From Sphingopyxis sp. UBA6723 (lineage in GTDB: Bacteria; Pseudomonadota; Alphaproteobacteria; Sphingomonadales; Sphingomonadaceae), in assembly GCF_002454115.1 (NCBI RefSeq), contig NZ_DKIH01000009.1:307682-371681 (forward strand): a stretch of DNA of 64,000 nucleotides, read 5' to 3'. The notes under the pieces were generated by a model. The model worked only from the letters and a program-made list of their open reading frames with translations. It was not told the origin of the DNA and did no database searches. Positions 52,552 to 63,978 of this stretch are shown here, piece by piece (positions within the stretch are counted from its first letter, which is position 1; every line of letters starts with the position of its first letter). The position numbers and the translations under genes are program-made.

Positions 52552-54440
52552 CCCTCACCCCGCAATGGCTGGACGAACTGCGCGCGCGCGTCACCCTCTC
52601 GACCCTCATCGGGCGGACGGTGAAGGTCACCCGCGCGGGCCGCGAGTACAAAGCCTGCTGCCCCTTCCATAACGAAAAGACGCCCAGCTTCACGATCAAC
52701 GACGAAAAGGGCTTCTACCACTGCTTCGGCTGTTCAGCTCACGGCGACGCGATCCGCTGGATGACCGACCAGCGCGGGCTGTCGTTCATGGACGCGGTCA
52801 AGGAACTTGCCGCCGAGGCCGGCATGGAGGTGCCCGCCGCCGACCCACGCGCTGCGAAAAAGGCCGAGGAGGCGGCAAGTCTGCGCGATGTCGTCCAAGG
52901 CGCTGCCGACTGGTTCACCCAGCAGCTCGACAGCAGCAACGGCGCCCCGGCGCGCGATTATCTGGCCAAGCGCGGCATATCCGACCCGACGCGGCGCGCC
53001 TTCGGCTTCGGCCTCGCCCCCGACAGCCGCAGCGCGCTGAAGGAAGCGCTCAAGAAATTCCCCACTGCGATGCTGGTGGAATCGGGGATGCTGATCGCGG
53101 TCGACGACAAGGAACCCTACGACCGGTTCCGCGGCCGCCTGATGATCCCGATCCGCGATGCGCGCGGGCGGGTGATCGCGTTCGGCGGGCGCATATTGGG
53201 CGATGGCGAGCCCAAATATCTGAACTCGCCCGACACGCCATTGTTCGACAAGGGGCGTGTCCTTTACAATATCGACAAGGCCTCGCCCGCGTCGCGGCAG
53301 ACGAACCGGATCATCGTCGTCGAAGGCTATATGGACGTTATCGCGCTGGCCGAGGCGGGGATCGCCGACGCGGTCGCGCCGCTCGGTACCGCGCTGACCG
53401 AGGCGCAGCTCGGGCTGATCTGGCGGATGGTGCCGGTGCCGGTGCTGTGCTTCGACGGCGACAGCGCGGGACAGAAGGCGGCGATGCGCGCCGCGATGCG
53501 CGCGCTCCCCCTCCTCCGTCCGGGCTTCAGCCTCGCGTTCGCGGTGCTGCCCGCTGGCCAAGACCCCGACGACATCGTCCGCGCCCGCGGTGCCGAGGGC
53601 TTTACCGCATTGCTGGATGAGGCGCAGCCGCTGGTCGAGCGATTGTGGACGCATGAAGTTGCCGCCGGACCGCTCGCCACCCCCGAGGAACGCGCCGCGC
53701 TCAAGACCCGCTTGCTCGCCCACGCCGACGCCATCGAGGATGCCGACGTCCGCCATCATTATCGCGAGGCGTTCCGCGAGCGATTGGACATGCTGTTTGC
53801 GCGCAAACAGCCCGAGCGCGGCCCGCGCGTGCCATGGGCGCCGCAGCCGCAACGCGGCGGATTCGGCGGAGGGGGGCGCCGCTTCGGTCCCGACCCGCGG
53901 CTGCAACCACCGGTCGATGAAGCACGATCGATCGGCAAGATCGGCATTGGCGGCCATTATGCCGCAGCTTTGATCGCCGGATTGCTGCGTTATCCCGCCG
54001 CGATCCGGCGCCATGAAGAGGCGCTGACGCGGCTCGCGGTCGCCGATTCCGGCGACGCCGAACTGCTCCGCGTCATGCTTGACAACGCGGGAGGCCAAGA
54101 AGGGCTTGATTGCGAGGGGTTGCTTGCCATATTGGAGCCAATGAAAGTGTATAATAGGGCGACGACATTGCTCAGAGCCGACGGAATGCACTTCTCGTTC
54201 AATCGCAGGCTTGACGGCGAAGAGGTTGATGCAGCGCGGGAAACGGCGCTTCGCGACCTGGATGAATATATCGGCGTGCTGGTGACCCAGCCTGAAATTC
54301 GCACCCGGCTTGCCGAAGCCACCGCGGATTACATGCGCACGATGGACGACGAAGGCCATGCGCGGCAGCAAAAGCTGCGCGCGATGGACGAGGAATTGAC
54401 CCGCCGCCTGGCCGCGCTGTCCGACAGCAGCCCAGGCTGA
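52548..54440 (+). CDS. dnaG: DNA primase DnaG
   Basis: A 630-residue primase: CHC2 zinc finger (CCPFHNEKTPSF..FYHCFGCSAHGD), catalytic core with Toprim (VEGYMDVIALAEAGI, CFDGDSAGQKAAMRA) and a C-terminal DnaB-binding region. TTG start at 52548 preceded by a GGGAGGGGG ribosome site. It overlaps the GIY-YIG stop and is followed by rpoD, the conserved macromolecular-synthesis order. Confidence 0.96.
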   Translation: MTLTPQWLDELRARVTLSTLIGRTVKVTRAGREYKACCPFHNEKTPSFTINDEKGFYHCFGCSAHGDAIRWMTDQRGLSFMDAVKELAAEAGMEVPAADPRAAKKAEEAASLRDVVQGAADWFTQQLDSSNGAPARDYLAKRGISDPTRRAFGFGLAPDSRSALKEALKKFPTAMLVESGMLIAVDDKEPYDRFRGRLMIPIRDARGRVIAFGGRILGDGEPKYLNSPDTPLFDKGRVLYNIDKASPASRQTNRIIVVEGYMDVIALAEAGIADAVAPLGTALTEAQLGLIWRMVPVPVLCFDGDSAGQKAAMRAAMRALPLLRPGFSLAFAVLPAGQDPDDIVRARGAEGFTALLDEAQPLVERLWTHEVAAGPLATPEERAALKTRLLAHADAIEDADVRHHYREAFRERLDMLFARKQPERGPRVPWAPQPQRGGFGGGGRRFGPDPRLQPPVDEARSIGKIGIGGHYAAALIAGLLRYPAAIRRHEEALTRLAVADSGDAELLRVMLDNAGGQEGLDCEGLLAILEPMKVYNRATTLLRADGMHFSFNRRLDGEEVDAARETALRDLDEYIGVLVTQPEIRTRLAEATADYMRTMDDEGHARQQKLRAMDEELTRRLAALSDSSPG

Positions 54441-54471
54441 CCCACTGATTGCCCCTTTGGCAGGAACAAAT

Positions 54472-56499
<2,028 letters not shown>

Positions 56500-56523
56500 G
56501 CGCGGATCGCGAACGAGGATATC

Positions 56524-56556
56524 AAGGGCGGTTCGGCAACGGGCCGCCCTTTTTTA
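56524..56556 (+). terminator. rpoD terminator
   Basis: An AAGGGCGG / CCGCCCTT stem followed by a T6 run 25 bp after the rpoD stop. Confidence 0.9.
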
Positions 56557-56561
56557 TATCC

Positions 56562-56637
56562 GTCATCCCAGCGCAGGCCGGGATCTCAACGTCTCGTCAG
56601 TGCGCGATGGCGAGATCCCGGCCTGCGCCGGGATGAC
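56562..56637. repeat. palindromic repeat family C, copy 2
   Basis: A 76-bp inverted repeat after the rpoD terminator: GTCATCCCAGCGCAGGCCGG with its mirror CCGGCCTGCGCCGGGATGAC. One mismatch from copy 1 in the left arm. Confidence 0.9.
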
Positions 56638-56870
56638 AAAAAAGGATCCAATGCTGCACCGCACAATTATTTCGCCCCATCCTCTTTAAATCTTCATATT
56701 TCAACGCCAGATAGCCGTCGTCACGCGATACGGCGCGCTTCATCAAGGGTTCAGGCGCGGCCCATCAAATGGCAATAATTCCCAACCAATGGGAATGGGT
56801 TAAAGGTCCAGAGCGGGCGGTTCATCGTAACCGACCCCATAAAGCTCGGATTTTCGGGGGTTGCTGAAAC
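56638..56870. other. upstream region of pspC with palindromic activator-site candidate
   Basis: About 230 bp without a gene. A perfect palindrome ATTCCCA-ACCAA-TGGGAAT lies at 56778-56796, about 75-90 bp before the sigma-54 promoter, the usual distance for an enhancer-binding protein such as PspF. No other structure stands out. Confidence 0.55.
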
Positions 56871-56885
56871 TGGCACGGCCTTTGC
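56871..56885 (+). promoter_or_regulatory. sigma-54 promoter of pspC
   Basis: TGGCACG-GCCT-TTGC matches the -24/-12 consensus exactly (TGGCACG-N4-TTGC), 57 bp before the pspC-like ATG. Phage-shock genes are classic sigma-54 targets activated by PspF. Confidence 0.85.
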
Positions 56886-56941
56886 GACGCATAGGGCATC
56901 GGCGCGGGGCAGTGCTCGCCGCCCAAGAGAAAGACAAGACG

Positions 56942-57238
56942 ATGGGAAACGAAACGACCAACCTCTTCCGCCGCCGCGACACTTTTTTTGGGGTCTGCGA
57001 GGCCGTTGGCCAGGATTTTGGCTTTAACCCGCTGTGGCTGCGGCTTGCCTTTGTCGCGCCGATCTTCTTTTTCCCGGTCCAGACCTTCATCGGCTATTTC
57101 GTCCTTGGCGCCGTAGTGCTGGCATCGCGCCTGTTGTTTCCGGCCAAGGCGGTCGCGACCGATGCTCCGGCGCTGCCCGCGGTCGAAGCCCCAGCGCAGC
57201 CCAGCGAAAAGGCCGAGGAGTTTGCGCTCGCTGCTTAA
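56942..57238 (+). CDS. PspC-domain envelope stress protein
   Basis: A 98-residue protein: TTNLFRRRDTFFGVCEAVGQDFGFNPLWLR is the PspC domain, with a transmembrane helix around 36-62 and a Pro/Ala/Glu-rich tail. PspC binds PspA/PspB and relieves PspF inhibition during membrane stress. The ATG at 56942 is where family similarity begins. No other psp genes are in the window. Confidence 0.88.
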   Translation: MGNETTNLFRRRDTFFGVCEAVGQDFGFNPLWLRLAFVAPIFFFPVQTFIGYFVLGAVVLASRLLFPAKAVATDAPALPAVEAPAQPSEKAEEFALAA

Positions 57239-57315
57239 GCCAAATTGGCCGGACAATTTCTCTCCCCGAATCCGGCCTTCCCGCGCAGATGGCACCCAAC
57301 CGGCGCCATCGATGG

Positions 57316-57350
57316 AACCGGCAAGCTTCCCCCGGGGCTTGCCGGTTCCT
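57316..57350 (+). terminator. terminator after pspC
   Basis: AACCGGCAAGC (57316-57326) pairs with GCTTGCCGGTT (57337-57347), then CCTTT. Ends the pspC transcript. Confidence 0.75.
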
Positions 57351-57495
57351 TTGCATTTGTCCCTGCGTGAAACAGGCACCGGTACAAATCAATGCGCGCC
57401 CATAAACGCGACGTTTACGACGTTGCCCTATGACTGGCCTTTGACATTCCACCGGCCTGGCCCTTACGGCCCGCGCCACAGGCGAGGAACCCGCG

Positions 57496-58167
57496 TTGAG
57501 CCAATCGACCCAGCCCCTGCAGCAGCCGCGCGGCGCCGCCGAAATGCTCGACTCGCTGGTCGCCAGCGGCGGCACCGGCGCGCACCCGCACGTCCGCGCG
57601 GGCGCCTTGTCGAGCGGCCCTGATGCCATGCGCAACCTGGCCGATGCGGTTCATTTCCTGTGCCTGCTCCATGGTCGCCATCCCGGCGTGATCGACAATG
57701 CCGCGCGCAAGGCAGTCGATCCCGCATCGCGGCAATGGATGGACGAGGCCGCCGACGCTTTTGTCCAGGAACGCGCCTTTCTGACCAAGGTCGCATCCGC
57801 GGTCGGGCCGGTGCCGAGCACGCGGGGCCAGGCGCAATGCGAGGCCGCGGTCGCCGCACAGCGCAAGGCGATCGACATGCTGTCCGAATCCGACCGCCAC
57901 GGCTGCGCGGTCGGCGCCGCGATCGCGCTGACGCTCGACTGGCGGACGATCCGCGTGCTGCTCGATATCAGCGCCCAGCGACTCGACATGGCGCCGCCGA
58001 CCTGCACCCTACCCGACCTGCGCGAAACCGCGCGGCTGGCCGGGGCCGTCGCCAGCAGCCCCGCTGTCGAACGTGCGATGATGTTCGGCGCGCAGCAGCT
58101 GATCACCCAGCACAGCGGCTTGTGGGATCTGATGGCGGCGCGCGCGGCGAGCCGGGCAATTAGCTGA
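57496..58167 (+). CDS. conserved hypothetical protein
   Basis: A 223-residue soluble, mostly helical protein without signal peptide or membrane segment. Features: LADAVHFLCLLHGRHPGVID (about 48-67), RAFLTKVASAVGPVPSTRGQ and a C-terminal ERAMMFGAQQLITQHSGLWD. It may belong to a sphingomonad-specific family (DUF6975-like), not certain. TTG start at 57496 preceded by GAGGAA. No operon partner. Confidence 0.6.
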   Translation: MSQSTQPLQQPRGAAEMLDSLVASGGTGAHPHVRAGALSSGPDAMRNLADAVHFLCLLHGRHPGVIDNAARKAVDPASRQWMDEAADAFVQERAFLTKVASAVGPVPSTRGQAQCEAAVAAQRKAIDMLSESDRHGCAVGAAIALTLDWRTIRVLLDISAQRLDMAPPTCTLPDLRETARLAGAVASSPAVERAMMFGAQQLITQHSGLWDLMAARAASRAIS

Positions 58168-58173
58168 ATCCAA

Positions 58174-58333
58174 TCCTCCCTGTGGCGAAGCCATGGGGAG
58201 GTGGCAGCGCGAAGCGCTGACGGAGGGGCTATAGCGCAACCGTCGCAAAGCCCCTCCACCATTCGCTTCGCGAACGGTCCCGCTGGCGCTACGCGCCGTC
58301 TGCGACTCCCCCATCGCTGCGCGACAGGGAGGA
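58174..58333. repeat. palindromic repeat family B, copy 2
   Basis: A 160-bp element sharing the 28-bp left terminus with copy 1 at 21850-21983 and ending CGACAGGGAGGA. The middle contains further inverted segments. It lies between the hypothetical gene and moxR. Confidence 0.85.
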
Positions 58334-58420
58334 TCTTACGACGCCTTCGGCTTGCACGCTCCCCCTCCCCTCGCTATGCCCGCGCTTGATTGACGTTCAC
58401 GTTAAGGGAAAGAAGAGCCC

Positions 58421-59266
58421 ATGCGTTTCGATGGAACCAGCGCCTATATCGCCACTGCAGACCTGAAAGTCGCGGTAAACGCCGCAACGCTGCTGCGCCG
58501 CCCGCTGCTGGTGAAGGGCGAACCCGGCACCGGCAAGACCGTGCTGGCCGAGGAAATCGCGAAAGCCTTTGATGCGCCGCTGATCACCTGGAACATCAAA
58601 TCGACGACCAAAGCGCAGCAAGGCCTGTACGAATATGATGCGGTCGCCCGCCTGCGCGACGGCCAGCTCGGAGAAGAGCGCGTCCACGACATCCGCAACT
58701 ATATCCGCAAGGGCAAATTGTGGGAGGCGTTCACGTCGCCCAAGCTGCCCGTGTTGCTGATCGACGAGATCGACAAGGCCGATATCGAATTTCCGAACGA
58801 CCTGCTCCAGGAACTCGATCGCATGGCGTTCCACGTCTATGAGACCGACGAGACGATCACCGCGAAGGAACGCCCGATCGTCGTCATCACGTCGAACAAT
58901 GAAAAGGAACTGCCCGACGCCTTCCTGCGCCGCTGTTTCTTCCATTACATCAAATTCCCCGACCGCGACACGATGGCGGCGATCGTCGATGTGCATTTCC
59001 CCGGCATCCAGAAGACACTGGTCAGCCGCGCGATGGATATTTTCTACGAAGTGCGCGACGTGCCGGGGCTCAAGAAAAAGCCCTCGACCAGCGAGCTGAT
59101 CGACTGGCTCAAGCTGCTGCTTAACGAGGACATGCCGCTCGAAGTCCTGCAGAACCGCGACGTCGGCAAGGCGATCCCGCCGCTGCATGGCGCGCTGCTC
59201 AAGAATGAGCAGGATGTGATGCTGTTCGAAAAGCTGGCGTTCATGGCGCGGAGGCAGGGGAGCTGA
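58421..59266 (+). CDS. MoxR-family AAA+ ATPase
   Basis: A 281-residue ATPase with Walker A GEPGTGKT at 33-40, Walker B LLIDEIDKAD near 115 and the sensor SNNEKELPDAFLRRCFF. MoxR proteins act with VWA proteins as chaperones inserting metals or assembling enzymes. A CoxE-like VWA gene is 3.5 kb downstream on the same strand and is the likely partner, although unrelated genes lie between. Confidence 0.92.
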   Translation: MRFDGTSAYIATADLKVAVNAATLLRRPLLVKGEPGTGKTVLAEEIAKAFDAPLITWNIKSTTKAQQGLYEYDAVARLRDGQLGEERVHDIRNYIRKGKLWEAFTSPKLPVLLIDEIDKADIEFPNDLLQELDRMAFHVYETDETITAKERPIVVITSNNEKELPDAFLRRCFFHYIKFPDRDTMAAIVDVHFPGIQKTLVSRAMDIFYEVRDVPGLKKKPSTSELIDWLKLLLNEDMPLEVLQNRDVGKAIPPLHGALLKNEQDVMLFEKLAFMARRQGS

Positions 59267-59286
59267 AGGCGTCCCCACGCCTACCT

Positions 59287-59360
59287 CCGTTTGTGTCGAG
59301 CGAAGTCGAGACACGCGAACGCAGCGTCAGACGTATCTCGACTTCGCTCGATACGAACGG
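59287..59360. repeat. palindromic repeat family A, copy 6
   Basis: A shorter 74-bp copy (left CCGTTTGTGTCGAGC, right GCTCGATACGAACGG) after the moxR stop, between convergent genes. Confidence 0.88.
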
Positions 59361-59386
59361 ATCGAGTGGGCCGATACCCCGGAGAC

Positions 59387-60784
59387 TTAAAGCTGGTACG
59401 CCACCTCGACGTCGCCCCAGCGGCGGCCGTTGATCACCACCGGCGTATAGCAATTGCGCACCGTGACATAATTGGTGCCGTCGCCCTCCTGGCGATAGAC
59501 CGCCATGAAGAACGGCGCGTTGCTGCGCTTTGCGGCCTTGTCGGTTTCGTCGAACAGGATGCGGCCGTTGCGGCAATAAGCGGTGTCGTGGGCAACGTCG
59601 CCAGTCGGCGCGCGCGAACATGCGGTGATGTGCGTCGGCAGGAAGCCATTCATGTCACCCGCGGACGACATCTTCACTTCGGGATGGTTAGCGACGATAT
59701 CGTCGAACAGCGGCCGCCAATTGGCATCGGCCCAATCACATAGGGTCGTGCGGAAGCGTTCGGGGTTCGACCCCGGAACGCGGACATAATTGGTGTCGAA
59801 CAATTGCTCCATCGTCAGTTCGCCGTTCGCGAGCGCGCGCTCGGCGATCGCCACGAATTTGTCGCGCACCTTGGCCGCCAGTTCGACAACTGCCGAATCC
59901 TGCGGGCTGACCCCGGCCGAAATGACCGCGTTAAACATGCGGTTCGACACATACTCCATCGACAGGATCGACGTGCGCGTATCTTCCAGCGTCGCGCGGT
60001 TATCGCGCACCGATCCGACAACGCGATCGACCGCTTCGCGAACCTTCGCGCCGTTCGCGTGGACCATCGCGCTCGATTGCGCGATGCGGTCGCTCTGATC
60101 GTCGAGCAGCGCGACAAGGTGCGTCGCGTCGTGCAGCGCGTCGGTGATCGTTTCGAACTGCACCTCTGCCCGGCTTGATTGTTCGACCCCGGCCTGGATT
60201 TCGGTGACCAGCCCGCTGGCCTCGGCGGCCAGACTGCCGATGCTGCGGCGGATTTCGTCGGTCGCGCCGCGGGTGTTCTGCGCCAGCTTTTTCACTTCGG
60301 CGGCAACCACGGCAAAGGTGCGACCGGCATCGCCCGCGCGTTCAGCCTCGATCGCGGCATTGAGCGCCAGCATGTTGGTTGTCTTGGCGATCGCCTCGAT
60401 CGACTGGCTGACCTGCTGCACCTGCGCCATCACCGCGGCGAAATTGGTGACATGCGTGCCGAGCCGCGCGACAAGGTCGATCACCGAACGAAATTCGGTG
60501 ACCGCGGCATTGACGCGCTCGGCCCCGGCGTCGAGCTGTTCGCACGCGCGCGCCGACAGCAGCTTTGCTTCATCGGTCGAATCGGCGATCTGGCGCTGGT
60601 CCGATTCCAAGCTGACGACAAATTCCTCAAGGCGGCCAAGCTCTTCGATCTGGTGGTCCATCTGATCGGTCGAGCGCTTGATACGCCCCGCCGCCTCGCT
60701 GCATCCGACCGCGAGTTCCCCGCAGTCGCTGGCGACCGACTGGTCGAGCAACGGAGCCGACGGATTGATCGGATCGAATTTCAT
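59387..60784 (-). CDS. soluble methyl-accepting chemotaxis-like protein
   Basis: A 465-residue protein with no transmembrane helix. The first two-thirds is a coiled-coil signalling domain with the receptor hairpin AIAKTTNMLALNAAIEAERAGDAGRTFAVVA around 130-160. The last 170 residues are a separate domain containing His and several Cys (THITACSRAP, DTAYCRNG, VRNCYTPVV), possibly a cytosolic sensor. The ATG at 60784 follows GGGGTG. No che genes are near. Confidence 0.88.
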   Translation of the reverse strand: MKFDPINPSAPLLDQSVASDCGELAVGCSEAAGRIKRSTDQMDHQIEELGRLEEFVVSLESDQRQIADSTDEAKLLSARACEQLDAGAERVNAAVTEFRSVIDLVARLGTHVTNFAAVMAQVQQVSQSIEAIAKTTNMLALNAAIEAERAGDAGRTFAVVAAEVKKLAQNTRGATDEIRRSIGSLAAEASGLVTEIQAGVEQSSRAEVQFETITDALHDATHLVALLDDQSDRIAQSSAMVHANGAKVREAVDRVVGSVRDNRATLEDTRTSILSMEYVSNRMFNAVISAGVSPQDSAVVELAAKVRDKFVAIAERALANGELTMEQLFDTNYVRVPGSNPERFRTTLCDWADANWRPLFDDIVANHPEVKMSSAGDMNGFLPTHITACSRAPTGDVAHDTAYCRNGRILFDETDKAAKRSNAPFFMAVYRQEGDGTNYVTVRNCYTPVVINGRRWGDVEVAYQL

Positions 60785-60984
60785 TGGCACCCCACGTTGG
60801 AATAATCTGCGGGTGATGCCGGATAATGGTTAACGGGGGGTCAATAGCAGCGGCGGTGTCGACCCTGCCTAAGCGAGCCTCTGCGTGAATATGGTTAACG
60901 GATGATCCCACACCAAATATCGTACGCTTTCAATTTCGCCCGATTTATGTTCTATTCGGCGCGCAACAATAGGGGTCCGGTGTC

Positions 60985-61368
60985 ATGCTGCGTTCCAGGT
61001 TCCTTGCGGCTGCCGTGGTCGCCGCGCTCATCATTCCCGCACCGGCCTATGCCAAACGCCATGACGATTGGCACCGCGACCACCACCATGACCGCGATCA
61101 TGATGGGGACGCAGCGGCAGGCGTCGCGCTCGGCATCGGCCTGATCGGCATTGCCGCCGCAATTTCCGCCAAGAAAAAACGCAAGGCCGAGGAGCAGCGC
61201 AACGAATATCGCTACGGCTATGGCAACAGCTATGGCAGCGACTATTTCTCGCCCGCTCCCGATGTCAGCTGTTATCGCGGTGAGCGGCGCTGCTTCGTGC
61301 GCGGACAATTTTCCTATGAATGGACCGACCGCCAATTCTCCTATGATCCGTACCGCAGGGGATATTGA
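60985..61368 (+). CDS. small secreted or membrane-anchored His-rich protein
   Basis: A 127-residue protein with a signal peptide (AYA-K, cleavage near residue 23), a His/Asp-rich segment (HDDWHRDHHHDRDHDGD), a hydrophobic helix (about 45-60) and a Tyr-rich end with two cysteines. It may bind metals. ATG 6 bp before the next gene's frame begins; the two may be one operon. Function unknown. Confidence 0.65.
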   Translation: MLRSRFLAAAVVAALIIPAPAYAKRHDDWHRDHHHDRDHDGDAAAGVALGIGLIGIAAAISAKKKRKAEEQRNEYRYGYGNSYGSDYFSPAPDVSCYRGERRCFVRGQFSYEWTDRQFSYDPYRRGY

Positions 61369-61370
61369 CC

Positions 61371-61835
61371 ATGATGCTGCGCACCCTGTCGCTCGCCGCC
61401 GCACTTGTATTTGCGCCCTGTGCTTTAGCGCAGGCCCCGGCCCCCACCGCTTCGCCCTCGGACGCCATCAATATGGATCTGGCGGTGACCGACGCGATCC
61501 GCACCATGCTCGATGGGACGTTCGATGAAGGGCATATCGCAATGCTGCAATCGCTCGGCCACCAGAAAGCGGTGGCCGCGACATGCCCCGGATTCGAGCT
61601 TGATCCACGCGCCTTCGCGAACGAATTCAACCTCATCTACGACGACACGATGGGCAAGCCGCGCGCCCTGAATGCCGGTCAGCGGGTCGAACTGGACCGC
61701 AAGGCCACCTTCGCGCTCGGCATGGCGTTCGGCGCCCAGATTGCTATCGCCGCGAATGATCATTCGTCCTTCTGCCAAGCCGCGACGCAGGAGCGGTCGG
61801 GTGGCAAAGTGGCGCATCTGGTCTGGGCCAAGTAG
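61371..61835 (+). CDS. secreted hypothetical protein
   Basis: A 154-residue protein with a signal peptide (CALAQ) and a helical mature part (DAIRTMLDGTFDEGHIAML, FALGMAFGAQIAIAA). I see no known domain. It follows the His-rich gene by 2 bp. ATG at 61371; a TTG two codons earlier is possible. Confidence 0.65.
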   Translation: MMLRTLSLAAALVFAPCALAQAPAPTASPSDAINMDLAVTDAIRTMLDGTFDEGHIAMLQSLGHQKAVAATCPGFELDPRAFANEFNLIYDDTMGKPRALNAGQRVELDRKATFALGMAFGAQIAIAANDHSSFCQAATQERSGGKVAHLVWAK

Positions 61836-61910
61836 GCACGCTACCCGATCAGGCGCGGCGATTTCAGCGCGTGGATAACCCACCATAGTCGCAGACAGGG
61901 TGATGCCGAT

Positions 61911-62666
61911 ATGCGGATCAAACCAACACTCGGTGCGGCGATCTGCGTCTATCTGATCTACAGCGCGATAATTTTCGCCACTTGGGGCTTTGTCGGGGCG
62001 CGCTACACCAACATGGTGTCGGCCGAGGTTGCGCTGACCAGCCTGGTGCTTCCGCTCGCGCTCGGCACGGTCTTTCTCGCGGCCGCAGTGAGTTGGCTGG
62101 GTTGGTGGAAGCCGGCGCTGAAGGAGGAGTGCCGCGGCGGCCCGCGCTGGGCGCTCGCGCTTGTATTGATCGGCATGATCGGGATGGTCGTCGTGAACGG
62201 CGGCGCCGCAAACTGGTCGGGTTTTTCGCCGACGCACCTTCTGATGCTGGTCGCCGCGGGGGTGATGGTTGGATTCAATGAGGAGTTGCTGGCGCGCGGC
62301 GTGATCGTCACCGGCGCGCGCGGGTCGACCACGAAGGAACACTGGGTATGCGTCTGGTCGTCGATCCTGTTTGGCGCGATGCACATCCCAAACGCCCTGT
62401 TCGGCATTCCGCTTTACGCGAGCCTGCTGCAGTTCGTCTTCGCTTCACTGATGGGCGCGGCATTCTATGTTTTGCGCCGGGTCAGCGGCGGCATTTGGCT
62501 GCCGATGCTGATGCATGGGGCGTGGGATTTTGCATCATTCAGCGCACAGGCATCGGGACAGTCGGCCGCGCTGTCACCGGTGTTTCAGTTCGGCACCTAT
62601 CTGGCCGCGGTGATCGCGGTGGTGGCCGTGCTGCATCACGAACGGCGGATGCACGCGCCCGCCTGA
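61911..62666 (+). CDS. CPBP-family intramembrane metalloprotease
   Basis: A 251-residue membrane protein with about eight helices and the CPBP/Abi motifs: NEELLARG (about 123-130), FGAMHIPN and HGAWDF, whose His and Glu bind zinc. Related proteins process prenylated substrates or act in bacteriocin self-immunity. Role here unknown. Confidence 0.9.
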   Translation: MRIKPTLGAAICVYLIYSAIIFATWGFVGARYTNMVSAEVALTSLVLPLALGTVFLAAAVSWLGWWKPALKEECRGGPRWALALVLIGMIGMVVVNGGAANWSGFSPTHLLMLVAAGVMVGFNEELLARGVIVTGARGSTTKEHWVCVWSSILFGAMHIPNALFGIPLYASLLQFVFASLMGAAFYVLRRVSGGIWLPMLMHGAWDFASFSAQASGQSAALSPVFQFGTYLAAVIAVVAVLHHERRMHAPA

Positions 62667-62750
62667 TCGGTCGGCGCGCCAACTTCACGCGTCGCTTTCC
62701 GTTTACGTAAAGGGATTGCACCCCACGCCGCGACGCGATAACCCTCCCCC

Positions 62751-63929
62751 ATGTTTTTCGGCTTCCTCGACGAGCTTCGCGCTGCGGGCATTCCCGCCAG
62801 TCTGAAAGAGCATCTGATGCTGCTGGAGGCGCTCGACCGCGAGGTGATCGACCGCAGCCCCGAGCAATTCTATTACCTCAGCCGCGCGATCTACGTGAAG
62901 GACGAAGGCCTGCTCGACCGCTTCGACCAGGTGTTCAACAAGGTCTTCAAGGGGATCATTTCCGATTACGGTCAGAACCCGGTCGATGTCCCCGCCGACT
63001 GGCTGAAAGCGGTCGCGGAGAAATTCCTGACGCCCGAGGAAATGGCCGCGATCGAATCGCTCGGCGACTGGGACAAGATCATGGAGACGCTGAAAGAGCG
63101 GCTCGAAGAACAGCAGAAGCGCCACGAGGGCGGCAGCAAGTGGATCGGTACCGGCGGCACGTCGCCGTTCGGCAATTCGGGCTATAATCCCGAGGGCGTC
63201 CGCATCGGCGGCGAGAGCAAGCACAAGCGTGCGCTGAAAGTGTGGGAAAAGCGCGAGTTCGCCAATCTGGACAACACCAAGGAGCTTGGCACTCGCAACA
63301 TCAAGATCGCGCTGCGCCGCCTGCGCAAATTCGCGCGCGAGGGTGCGGCGGACGAGCTCGACATTCCGGGCACGATCGACGGCACCGCGCGGCAGGGCTG
63401 GCTCGACATCCGGATGCGCCCCGAACGGCGCAATGCGGTCAAGCTGCTGCTCTTCCTCGACGTCGGCGGGTCGATGGACCCGTTCATCAAGCTGTGCGAA
63501 GAATTGTTCAGCGCCGCGACGACCGAATTCAAGAACCTCGAATTCTTCTATTTCCACAATTGCCCCTATGAAGGCGTGTGGAAGGACAACAAGCGCCGCT
63601 GGTCCGAACGCCACCAGATGTGGGACATTCTCCACAAATATGGCCATGATTATAAGGTGATCTTCGTCGGCGACGCGTCGATGAGCGCCTATGAAATCAC
63701 CCATCCGGGCGGCAGCGTCGAACATTTCAACGAGGAATCGGGCGCAGTCTGGCTCCAGCGGATCACCAAAGTCTATCCCGCCGCGGTGTGGCTGAACCCG
63801 GTGCCCGAGGCGCATTGGGGCTACACCCAGTCGGTGAAACTGATCAAACAGCTGATGAACGACCGCATGTATCCGCTGAGCCTGTCGGGACTGGACGATG
63901 CGATGCGCGAGTTGACGCGCAAGCATTGA
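62751..63929 (+). CDS. CoxE-like VWA-domain protein
   Basis: A 392-residue cytosolic protein with a long N-terminal region and a C-terminal VWA domain whose MIDAS motif reads LFLDVGGSMDPF near 233-244 (DxGxS, the CoxE variant of DxSxS). It is the usual partner of a MoxR ATPase; here moxR is at 58421-59266. Upstream sequence CGACGCGATAACC carries no obvious ribosome site. Confidence 0.92.
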   Translation: MFFGFLDELRAAGIPASLKEHLMLLEALDREVIDRSPEQFYYLSRAIYVKDEGLLDRFDQVFNKVFKGIISDYGQNPVDVPADWLKAVAEKFLTPEEMAAIESLGDWDKIMETLKERLEEQQKRHEGGSKWIGTGGTSPFGNSGYNPEGVRIGGESKHKRALKVWEKREFANLDNTKELGTRNIKIALRRLRKFAREGAADELDIPGTIDGTARQGWLDIRMRPERRNAVKLLLFLDVGGSMDPFIKLCEELFSAATTEFKNLEFFYFHNCPYEGVWKDNKRRWSERHQMWDILHKYGHDYKVIFVGDASMSAYEITHPGGSVEHFNEESGAVWLQRITKVYPAAVWLNPVPEAHWGYTQSVKLIKQLMNDRMYPLSLSGLDDAMRELTRKH

Positions 63930-63978
63930 GCGAGACGGCCTGATTAGGCCGTGACGATTTCACGCCGATCCCCTAATC

